From NCBI RefSeq assembly GCF_001625305.1, contig NW_017803898.1:388829-452828 (forward strand): a stretch of 64,000 nt of DNA, in the 5' to 3' direction. A model generated the notes under the pieces. It worked only from the letters and a program-made list of their open reading frames with translations. It searched no databases and had not been told where the DNA came from. The translations under genes and the position numbers were made by a program. Shown piece after piece: positions 1 through 10,600 of this stretch. This DNA comes from Branchiostoma belcheri (lineage: Eukaryota > Chordata > Leptocardii > Amphioxiformes > Branchiostomatidae). How positions within the stretch are numbered: the first letter of the stretch is position 1; each line of letters opens with the position of its first letter.

Positions 1-904
1 CTCTTGAAAAACAAGTGGAAAGTCGAAAACAAGTTTGAACCCGGAAGTCAGATCCACGCACACGCGGGTCATGTGATGACTGAGCATGTGACCCTAAGGT
101 CAGAACATTCCAAGTCAAAAATGGGGAGGAAAAGTACAAACAAAAAAAGAAACACAATGCCTATGACTATCCTAGCCATATATTAAGGATGAATAAAAGA
201 AGAAGTTGAATTAAAAAAAAACATAATTATCTCGAAGATTATCTGGTGTCTATTATTAATTAATATTTATGGTGACAAGATTACAACCCTTGGATATTTA
301 TGGACTATTCTATACGTATCCCATTTTTTGGAAAATCTCCACAAAATTTTTGAATTTTATACATAAATATATAAAAGAAGTTTAAAATTTTTGCCTGTTA
401 CTTTTTCTTCCTTTTTACAATCGCTGAGAAAATCTATTTGGGCTCCTAAAATAATGGTTTAACTGTGAAATGGAGTAGTATACATACGCATAAATTTTAT
501 CACAAATATCAACTTCTAGAAATCATTTTAAAACTTAAGGTACATATCTAGTGTTAATTCTTTGCATCATCATTATTTGGTGGTTGATAAAGTCGCTTGA
601 TGTTTTTCCTATTGTTTGAAATTATTGATTCAAATCTTGGCACTACTTTGTGTCGCGGATGTGAACTATTAGTCAGATGTAAACCACCTCACCCTCTTTC
701 CGGGCTGGCAAAAACGAGGCAGCCATGAGGTTAGTGTAGAACCGGGATTTTCTTGCGATTTTGTCAAATTTCAGGACATTTGTTATCATTTTTACACACT
801 AAAAGATAGATAAAGCTATACAGAATGTTAAGAAGTTGTCATTATGTCCACTCTTTAAAGCTAGGACGAAATATTTGAGTGGATGCGTGTGCACACTTTT
901 CCTC
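1..904. other. AT-rich 5' flank, no gene recognised
   Basis: No open frame, repeat of the families seen elsewhere, or splice-site-bounded exon was recognised here. The sequence is AT-rich upstream of the RPL19 promoter. It may be the flank of a gene lying outside the window. Confidence 0.5.
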
Positions 905-1068
905 GCTCGTATCCAAGATGGCCGACGTCCGCCATTTTGATCATTGCTTTTCTTTGCGCAACAACACACACAAATTTATAAGACGCAACGCGACGCAATT
1001 TGTAGATATTACAGAGATTTTACGCCACCGAAATCGTTCAGAGATTTGTGTTTGTCGATTTGATAGCC
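905..1068 (+). promoter_or_regulatory. RPL19 core promoter and 5' UTR with paired YY1-like motifs
   Basis: A forward YY1-like core (AAGATGGCC, about 915-923) and a reverse-complement one (CGCCATTTTG, about 930-939) lie just upstream of a pyrimidine tract at about 945-957 (GCTTTTCTTTGCG). YY1 motifs and a 5' terminal oligopyrimidine start are known features of animal ribosomal protein genes. The exact start site is inferred. A possible second pyrimidine tract lies at about 896-905. Confidence 0.5.
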
Positions 1069-3908
1069 ATGTCGAGGTATGTTGTAGTTAAAGCATCGTA
1101 AAATCATCCAGTTTTCTTACCGATGCTAAGGTTTTTATATGCAACGTGGTAGCAAAAATACTACTAGGAAAAATTATATATCAAAGAATGTTTAGACCTT
1201 AAAACGGATAATATAAGTTGATTCCTGTATTGTCTTGTACGTAGGTCAATTTTGTTGTACACACGTCTCTCTCTGTATGTCTACAAGTAGTTACACTATC
1301 GCAGAGTGGAACTCGCTGTCACCAAGTACAGTAGGGGCACGAGAGTTAGATGTTCAATGGTTAGGTGTAACAAGTCGATCGGTTTAATATAGCTAGCTGC
1401 CGCCGTGCCGCGTGCCTGCGGAGCTGGTGTGTTATGCTGAATGAAGGTTATACCGGCTATACAGATACAGAAGACCGTACAAAAGTCGTTGAGTGTTATA
1501 AAGTTCTTCTATGTAAAAAAATTATGCCTGTTTGTGTGACTTAAATCTAAATCCTGTTGTGTTTTTTCTTGTTTCAGTACTCTTCGCTTGCAGAAGCGGC
1601 TGTCAGCCAGCGTTCTGAAGTGTGGCAAGAACAAAGTCTGGTTGGATCCCAACGAGACAAACGAAATCGCTAACGCCAACTCTAGTAAGTTTGACTATAT
1701 TGACTTGCTACTATGAGATTTGCTGTTAGTGTTTTGGTGTTGGATAAGTCCTTTTGCCCAGGGAAAGTAAAAGCACTGTTAGGCAGTCAAAAGTATGCCC
1801 TTTTGTCAGAAAATCTGTTGCAAGTCCCAAACCACCTCATTATTATTATGGTAAATAAAGTATGCAACATTCTAAACTTTCTAGCCCATTTCACTGAAAA
1901 ATAAAAATTTTTCCTAGCTGTGAGTGAAATGCATAGAAATATGACCATTTCTCTTGGGCGAGTAAAAAGTTAGTACTGTGGAAATGATGATGTACTTGCC
2001 CAATAGTCAAGTTATAGTTGTTGGATGAATTGATTAAGTAGCAGTGTGTTGGCATGTTTAACACTGTAATAACAGACATAAACTGTAATCCAACACGGCG
2101 CTAGTGAAAAGCCTGTTTAGACTGGTCTCCTTTCTTGAATCCAACATCAGAACGTAGTACTAACAAAGGTTTGTTTCCCCTTTTGCAGGGCAAAACATCA
2201 GGAAGTTGGTGAAGGATGGCCTGATCATCCGTAAGCCGGTGGCCGTCCACTCCAGGGCACGTGTCCGTAAGGCACACATCGCTCGCCGCAAGGGCAGACA
2301 CATGGGCTATGGTGAGTTTGGACGGGGGTGATTTATTGTACATACTAAAGAGATACTGCATAAGATGTGTACTTGTCTTCCTATGACAATTTGTATAATC
2401 CTGTAAGTATAAGCTTATGCAAAAGACGACTGATGGCTTTTATACATAGCCAGGGCTCCCATACTCACTACCTAAAAAAATTTCTTAGGAAGCAAGAATG
2501 GGAGCCCCAGTATACAAATAGGACGGCACCCAGGCTGTTTTATGCTTAACCAATGAAATTAAATTTACTGTGGGAATATGAAAAGCACAGAAACCAGACA
2601 AGGACTTAGTAGTAAGACGTACAGAGTCTGTATCAGCAGTAAAAGCAGGATTTCTGGTAAATTTTATCTTTTTTTCACCAAGAAAAGGTATCATTTGGTA
2701 CATTATCTCATTCTTTTAGCTAGGGCCTTGGTATTGCTGTTTTAGTCTTGTTGGAGAAGAAGAAGAAGTCTTGATAGTAATTGTCTAACCCACCTGTCCA
2801 CCCCCCAGGTAAGAGGAAGGGTACAGCGAACGCCCGTATGCCAGAGAAGGTGATCTGGATGCGCCGGATGCGTGTTCTGCGCAGAATGCTGCGGAAATAC
2901 CGTGAGTCCAAGAAGATCGACAAGCATCTGTAAGTTTCGCTCCTGTATCTGTCATAATTTCAATTTCTATGAAACAAAGTAAGCATTTGTAGACTGTCAG
3001 AACTTTTGTGGACTGTCAGACTATGGCTTCCAGCTACCATGAGAGATTGAGTGATGAAACAATACCCCATTTTGTGCATTTGTGTACTGTCAGAAGATTT
3101 TGTTGACTGTCAAAATGTACAGTAGCTTTTTTTGGAGGTTGCTGAAACTGTATTGGCAGGTATCTCAAACCAACGATTGTTTTTTTTAAAATCTGTAGGT
3201 ACCACCAGCTGTACATGAAGGCGAAGGGTAACGTGTTTAAGAACAAGCGACTGATGATGGAATACATCCACAAGAGGAAGGCAGAGAAGCAGCGCTCCAA
3301 GCTGTTGGCGTAAGTTTCAAACTTGTCTCTAACCTTAACGCATTCAACCCAGGGCTCTCCCCAAGCAATGGAGCAAAATGTTCAAAATTTGGGTTTTCTC
3401 TTAGTATTTCAGGAAAGTTTGCTGGTTTTTTCATCAACTGATTAGAGAGCACCTCTCCCCTCAGAATTTATGGGCCATTTTGTATGACATTGAACCTAAA
3501 AAGAATTCTGTCTTATTGGTCAAATTTTCCTATAAAAACATTGGAAATTGCTTTTTTCATTTTTGTCGTCACAGTTACATCTGAGCCGTTTGTTCTGTTT
3601 CATGATTTTTCCATGGTTTTCCAGGATTTAGACTTGTTCTTATTTCTCATTTGTAATGTATAATACTTTAGTCCTGATAATATTTGAAGGAACTGTTTGT
3701 GTGCAGAAACCGCAATTCAGCACTGGTGCTGCTGCGTTTTTTTTTTACAATGAATAAACAATTCCCTCTCTCTTTCCATAGCGACCAGGCCGAGGCCCGT
3801 AGGTCCAAGAACAAGGACAAACGCGCCAGGCGTGAGGAGCGTCTGGCCGCCAAGCGTGCCGAGATCCTCAAGGCTTACACCGGAGAGGAGGCCACCAAGA
3901 AGGCGTAG
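1069..3908 (+). CDS. RPL19: 60S ribosomal protein L19 (eL19)
   Basis: Structural protein of the large cytosolic ribosomal subunit. Coding exons: 1069-1076, 1578-1684, 2189-2311, 2809-2929, 3199-3309, 3782-3908; all junctions are GT/AG and the phases close to 198 aa. The first coding exon is only 8 nt (ATGTCGAG), typical of ribosomal protein genes. Family landmarks: [35 protein letters not shown], the basic NARMPEKV block and a long Lys/Arg/Glu-rich C-terminal helix ([20 protein letters not shown]). The length is close to the human protein. The final exon is followed by AATAAA. ACOX1 copy A converges on its 3' end. I see no breaks. Confidence 0.97.
1295..1475 (+). mobile_element. Non-LTR retrotransposon 3'-end fragment (RPL19 intron 1)
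   Basis: The segment starting GTGGAACTCGCTGTCACC and ending in CTATACAGATACAG matches, with divergence, the 3' ends at about 18040-18210 and 39160-39361. The latter still encodes a reverse-transcriptase C-terminus. It is a 5'-truncated copy, as is usual for target-primed insertion. Confidence 0.55.
2440..2540. mobile_element. Foldback element (RPL19 intron 3)
   Basis: The arms GGGCTCCCAT (about 2452) and ATGGGAGCCC (about 2498) pair across a short loop, and the right edge reads GACGGCACCCAGGCTG. The same sequence in opposite orientation begins at 52141 (AGCCTGGGTGCCATCC), so it belongs to a dispersed family. Confidence 0.5.
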
Positions 3909-3953
3909 ACACGACAGATTCTATCCATTCTTAGTCCTGATGTTATAAGGATT

Positions 3954-3959
3954 AATAAA
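3954..3959 (+). terminator. Polyadenylation signal of RPL19
   Basis: AATAAA lies 46 nt past the stop codon, giving the short 3' UTR expected for a ribosomal protein mRNA. A GT-rich stretch (TGTGTCTGTCTCTGTGTGTT) follows, which fits a downstream element. Confidence 0.85.
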
Positions 3960-4084
3960 TATCTCCATCTGAAATGTGTCTGTCTCTGTGTGTTGTTGTG
4001 TGATTTACTTGTGTTATATGTAATAGAGCTGTGTATGATTATGGTTCATGCACATGTTTTTTCTAGTACTGAAATCTTAGAAAA

Positions 4085-4619
4085 CAATATTCCTTCAATA
4101 AGGATCGGAAGACACCTTGAAAGACACACAGTAAACCTGATTGACTAAAAATATTTTGATTACATTTAACTATTCAATAAGTTTTGTATTACATTTTACA
4201 TGTACTTCACCTTAATATGCAGTATACATGTATTTAAATTTTAAAATAAATTATACACATTCTTTGTTAAAAATACTGCATATAAAATTAGAATTTTAAG
4301 AGTGTCTATGAAGTACTCATTAGATATGAAGTATGGGTAACTACTGGTCCACAACTAAATTAAGTGTTCTATACATCTCCTCATGACTTTATAACATTGC
4401 TTTGAAACTGATCAATGATTGTCTTATTTTTCCCTGAACATTTGATTCAGGCATAGCGAAAATGTCATGACCAATTTTAGTTGGTAGGCATTTCCTCAAG
4501 TGGTCTCATAAGACCATTATGCAAATATGACCGCAATACCGGAGCAGTAAAACAAGCCATCCATCCATATCTACTGATACAGCAGAAGCAGCATGTAGAA
4601 ATCCTATCAGCTGACATCT
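4085..4619 (-). other. 3' UTR / 3' flank of ACOX1 copy A, shared with copy B
   Basis: The block from about 4090 to 4480 is clearly similar to 13078-13460 downstream of copy B (shared words include AATATTTT, ATTCAATAAGTTTT versus ATTCAGTAAGTTTT, ATTACATTTTAC). The tandem duplication therefore included the 3' end of the gene. No unambiguous AATAAA was found on the minus strand; the mRNA end is unplaced. Confidence 0.6.
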
Positions 4620-7600
4620 TCACAGCTTGGCCCTGTTGGCTTGTAGGAAGGGCTTCAGGTACTTCTGGTAGGACTGGTGCACCTAAGGATACACGAAAAG
4701 TTTGTCACAATATGTATGAAGGAATGCTGTTGAGAGAAGAAATATAATTTGTCAAATAATTGTCCCTTTATTTACTTCTAGTGGTGCTGTTTCATTGCCA
4801 AAAAAATTTGAAATCTTTGTACATGAATAGCCTGGTTATCTTCGTAACTCTGCAAATGGGGAGACCTAGTAGTAGCTAAAACCACGAACAGGTTTGGTAA
4901 CCAGGCTATGGTAGTACCACCTCTTACTAGTAGAAGGAAGTTCCACGCTGAAAGCTTCTTTCCTAGAAATGCATCACTATGGAATGAGCTACCACGTGAT
5001 TGTTTCCCAAAAGGGTATAACCTTTAACTTTTTAAATCAAAGGCCATCAAACATCTGTCCTCAATGTCTAGTACAGTAACGAAAAACATTTGAGCGGCTC
5101 TCATGAGGCTTGTTTTGTGGTGAATTTGAAGTAAACAAATAAAAAACAGTACATGTCCTCACATCAGTTATGTTGAGAGGCGAGGCCTTGGCCCACTCCA
5201 GCAGGTGTTCGTAGACGTTCCCATCGTAGCGCCCCAGTATGGAGTTCAGGATCCCGTCCGGGTAGTCGAAAGCGTCGACCAGAGCCACGGCGTCAGGACG
5301 GAGTTTGGCCATGAGGGTGTTGATGTGGCGTCTGGCCTGGCGGATGTCTGCACCGGTCAAGTAATCATCCTGATAAAAAGTGGGTGGGCATTAATTTCAA
5401 GTTCCCATATAGTTTGGATGATGAATTATGTTTACCGGTATACCTTGAAGTTCGCAGAAGGAAAAGATATTGTTTTTGATCAGTTTCTTCTTCTCCAAAC
5501 AGATAAAGTCAATGACCTGAACCAGATGTCTGTCACCATGGTGACAAGTGTTGGGTTACATAGCAGGAGGGATTTACACTCCTGTCTGACCATATATATA
5601 CATATGAATATGTTTGAATAAGAATTAACTGAACAGACCATTTGCGAAGTTAAACATTAAGCTTTTGTCTAAATATTTTATGTTTCTTGTACCTCCAGAA
5701 AGTCTCCACTGTTAGTGACCAGTCCATGTAGAGCGTACAGCTGACACAGCCTGGTCAGGACAGCAAAGACGGAGCTGTCCAGTGTGGTGTCTGTCAGCCT
5801 CTCTGCAAAGTTCCTCACCACAAAGTACTGGCTGTGGGCCTGGATGGCAACACGGAAGAAACAAACTTTGGTTTGATCGTATCTTGAAAGTTCATCAGTG
5901 TTGGTCATTATGAAAGTTTGAATTGCAAAATCTAACACAAGAAATTGGACTCAACCAAATTTTTTTCGCAGGGCATTACAACCATCCCTCAATAGAGACG
6001 GGGGGCACCACAGGCTTTATGCAACCTATTGTCCACTGCTCACAGAGTCGTGTATTATCTGCGTGACGTCATGGAAGCAGTGGATTGCTCATTTCTTGAC
6101 AAGGACTGGAGTTGTACAGTTGAAAATGTAGGATTGTAAGGCGGCTAGCTGATACTTGAAAAAGCGTTCTAACCGTGGCAGCCTTGAGCAGATCAACTGA
6201 TGTTGCATTCCATGCGTCTGCTTGGTCTTTCCCAGCCTGCATTTCACTCCTCAGTTGTTCAGCAGCCTCACGCACCAGTCTGGAAAGAGATGACAAACAA
6301 GATGTATTTGAGGCAGCCACCTTCAACTAGCTGAAGATTCTGCTGCCTTTTGTGGCTAATACGAAATGGGATTCACCAGACCTCCATCCAGGAAAGTCGT
6401 GTTAAGTGCCTTTCCCACGGGCACAAGATTGGTGACATGGCAGGGTTCGAACCCGGGACCTCTTGGTTCCAAGCCAAATGCTCTGCTGTTATTCCACACA
6501 ATGTCTTCAAACTTTTTGGCACTTCACTGCTTCATCTAGAGAGATACAAAATGTATATTGCATCCAAGAAGGAGACAGACAACACAGCAACTTTGTATTA
6601 TCTTCAAGAAAATGATGTTTTCTTACCTAGCTGCCCTGTGCTCGTAGGCATCACACAGAACTCCCAGGTCCAGCATGTTCCTGGTTCTCCCAGCCACAGG
6701 GACCGGCTGTACCCCTGACAGGTACGCCACCGAACCAGCCAGCTTCTCTCCCTGCACAGACTGGGTATAACTCTTCATCAGGTACCTGGGGGAGAAAGGG
6801 ATGGCATCTGTAGATACGTAAATATTGTGCACTTGGGAATGCATCTATAGCAGCGACACCTGTGCTGCAGTGCAATGTGAACCAGTCAGAATTGCCCTGA
6901 GGAAGGTGACAGACAGTCACCAAAACGTCACTTCTTACCCAGAACAAGAGCTACATATCATCTAAATTTCATGACCCTAGCATGTTTAGGTCATGAGATA
7001 TCCAAACCGAAAGTTTAGCTGCAGTACCATAGGAAGCCACTAGGGGGCCCAAAATCTAACCATTTTGAGGTCTCATCAAGACCTACCAACCTACCAAATA
7101 TCAAGTCATTCCATGTAAGCCTTCTCAAGTTAACGTGTTTACAGACAGACAGACACACACACAGACAGACACACACACGAACATCCCTGAAAACATTATT
7201 ATTAAACCTTCTTGACGAAGGTAATGACAGACCTTGCAGTTTGAAGCATCAGGACGACATGTTCCCCTTCGGCAGTTGCGGCGGGAGTACTGTTGGTGTA
7301 CAGACGGGGCAGCCCACTGGCGTGAGAGTACCCATGTCCCCCACACGCCAGACGACACTCCTCCATTCCAACATCTGCCCTCGCTGACGACAGAGCCTTC
7401 AGACCAGCAGAAAGGGCATGAAGCTGGAAAATAGGATTTAGGGTATAAAATCAATGATAAGGATACCCAGGGATGAAGCAGACAATGCTGTATGCAATAT
7501 ATAAACAACTTAAACAGTTGAATAATTATGGAAAACATATTGTTTTTGCTCTGTTTCCTCTTCTTCTTCTCCAAACCAATAAGGTCAATGACCTGAACTA

Positions 7601-10600
7601 GATGCCTGTCACCATGATGTTGGGTTACATGTACATCATGTTGCAATTTTATAGCAGGAGGGATTTATACTCCTGTCTGACCATATATGTTTGAGTAAGA
7701 ATTAACCAGCAGACCATATGCTAAGGTAACATTATGCATTTGCTTTGCAAATATTATTTTTTAGGCCTATAATGTAGTACCACGTTTTTTTTAATTACCT
7801 CAGGTAGGACACTGATGTCTCCCTTTTCGATCTGGCTGGAGGACTTGTTGTAAACCGACATCATGGTTTGTCCAGTCAGCCAGAAGGCATAGGCAGCAGC
7901 CAGGTTTGGGAACAACTTGTACTGCTGGGTTACATAGTCCAACACCTGGGGCTCTGGGTGGCTGGAAACGTGAAATAACATTGAAGTTAGAAGGTAAAAT
8001 TTGCAAAGGAAATGCATATATAATTATGTTTAGGCCACACCAATTTAATTTCTTGGTTAACGGATTCGCCCGCTTCATTTTTTTCTGATTTGCAAATAAA
8101 AATAAAAATTCAGAATCAACTGCTGCAAAATACTCATATTTTGCCCTGAACAGTTGAAAACAGTCCTTTTCTTCCTAGTTGTTACAGTTATTCCATCTTT
8201 CAATGCAATGGTATCATTAAAAGTTCAAAATTCATTGTTTAAATTTTGAACCAGCCTGGTGTGTTGACTTCATGGCTCCTAGCGTACCATTTTGGGCCAT
8301 AATAGGATGCCTAGGCTGTTTTTTGTTGTTGTTTTTTGCCCACCCGCTCCATTATTTTATCTGAAGGAAAACATAATTATACTGTTTTTCTATGTTCTTC
8401 TTCTTCTCCAGGGACCTCTGACCTGACTGAACCAGACTGTCTCTCACCATGGTAACTAGTGTTGGGTTACAACATGTTGCAATTTTGTAGCAGGAGGGAT
8501 TTAGACTCCTGTCACCATATATATGAATGTGTTTGAGTAAGAATTAACAGAGCAAACCATATGTGAAGGTAAACATATGCATTTGTTTTGCAAATGTTAT
8601 GTTCCTAGTAATTTGATGTACATTTCTGTCATTGACTTCAAAGAACCGTGACAGAAGCCCACCCTGGTTTCATCTCGGACTGACGGCGCACACAGCTGTA
8701 GCGAGTTGCTATGGTAACAGCCCTGGCCAGGACCCTGCTGGAGCTCATGACGATGCCAGCTCTCACCAGCACCATGGTACCGTAGGTCAGCTTGGTACTG
8801 GGCGGCTTCACGTACGTGCCATCCGGCTCAACCTGAAACACAGGCAAAATCATATAGCCTGGTTACCAAACCTATTATAGCTCCCGAGTCCTACATTCTC
8901 TATTTGGGGAGAGGATGTAGGACTCGGGAGCTATAATAGGTTTGGTACTTTGCGGAGAGAATGTAGGGCTCTAGAGCTGTAATAGGTCTGTTAACCAAGC
9001 TAAAATCATGTACAGTCAGGGAAAAAATTGTTGGTGACTGGGGGTGGTTGCTCAAGACAAAGGCAAAAGGCAAAGCTCAATTTTTTTTATTCACATATAT
9101 TTATTGAGTAAGGTATAGAAGCACAGTTGCTTAATATATGACTGTACCAGTAACTCTCGCAAAATTACATTTTGAAGTGATTGGTCATTAATTATCCTGA
9201 TGAAGGCCACAGTGGTCGTTGAAAATTTGACCTCTGTTTAACCTGTGTGTTGGAATAAAGTTCAACATTTTACTGAGAAACTAACCCTTGAATACTTCTT
9301 GAGCATGTTCTCTCTCGGGATCCTGACATTGTTGAGTGCCAGGAAGCCGTTGTCCATGAAGTCATAACCAAACTTGGGGCCGATGTCACCAACAGTCACT
9401 CCTGAAAACAGCAGAATAACAAGCAACTATAGTCAGTGTCTTCCTTGTATACAACTTACATGTATATATTTAGTATGTACAAAAATACATACAACTAGAA
9501 AGGCAACAGTTGCAAAGCAAATTCATAATGTTAAATACCTTCACATATAGTCTGCTCTGTTAATTCTTACTCAAACACATTCACACATATTCACACAGGA
9601 GTCTAAATCCCTCCTACTAGAAAATTGCAACAGTTTGTAACCCAACACCAGTTACCATGGTGACAGATGGTTTGGCTCAGGACATTGACCAGGTCAGTGT
9701 TTGGAGGGGAAGAAGAAGAAATTGAGCAAAAACAATATGTTTTCCTTTGGTAAACATAAATATTTTGGTGCATCAGTGCAGTGTACCTACAGAAAAAAAA
9801 TTGGGTTCACAGCTCCAACTTTGGTGCGCATGCACCCAGCATTTTGAGCCCTGTGCTGTTAATGGTCATATGGAAGGTTCGCAACAAAAACCTACCAGGC
9901 ATAGGCTTGTGGTCCTCCAGACTGCGAATCTGCAGCATGAAGGGATGAACGCCGTACGACTTGCCGCGGATGTACAACTGGGCCATCAGGACGACATAGT
10001 TGGACGTCTTCCCCACTGTGTGGACACATTGCCAAATGTTCAATTCTTCAAATGTACAACTTAGGATTTTGTATGCAACATCTTAGATAGTATAGATAGT
10101 AGCCAAAGCTACAGGACTGATACAAAGGGGAAAAGTATATGGTTGGACTGTCAATTGTTTCCTACTCACAAAGACTTTAAGTTACACAAACATGTAAAAA
10201 AGACTTTAAAGTTACGTGAACTAATAGCCAGAGTGTCAGCCTTGTTAGGCTAACGCGAACTACAGATACTCCTTTCCTTGCTTTATATAGTGACCTTTAA
10301 AATCTTACTTTGATACCTCTCATGACAAATATCGCGTATAAAAAGGTAAAGTGTAGTCGTGTAGCCTTTTGCAGGCTGGATGAAAGTTGTGAAAAGTGCC
10401 TTTCCCTGGTGAAGGACACATTGTCTTGCAAAAAATGACGGTCACAGGAATCAAACCCATGACCATGGTCATCAATGCCACCCAATCTTGTATGTGGAAA
10501 GACTATATAATACTAGAAAAGTAACATTTGCAAAGCAAATGCATAATGTTTACCTTTGGACATGGTCTGCTCTGTTAATTCTTACTCAAACACATTCATA

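Noticed and set aside
3045..3150. Possible C/D-box snoRNA in RPL19 intron 4 (GTGATGA then CTGA)
   Set aside because: No terminal stem pairs the ends and no C'/D' pair is placed properly; the tandem ACTGTCAG words explain the local pattern better.
5205..5621. A 138-codon plus-strand open frame
   Set aside because: It is the antisense of ACOX1-A exon 13 running into a MITE; the similar antisense frame at 14230-14454 over ACOX1-B exon 13 exists only because the exon is conserved.
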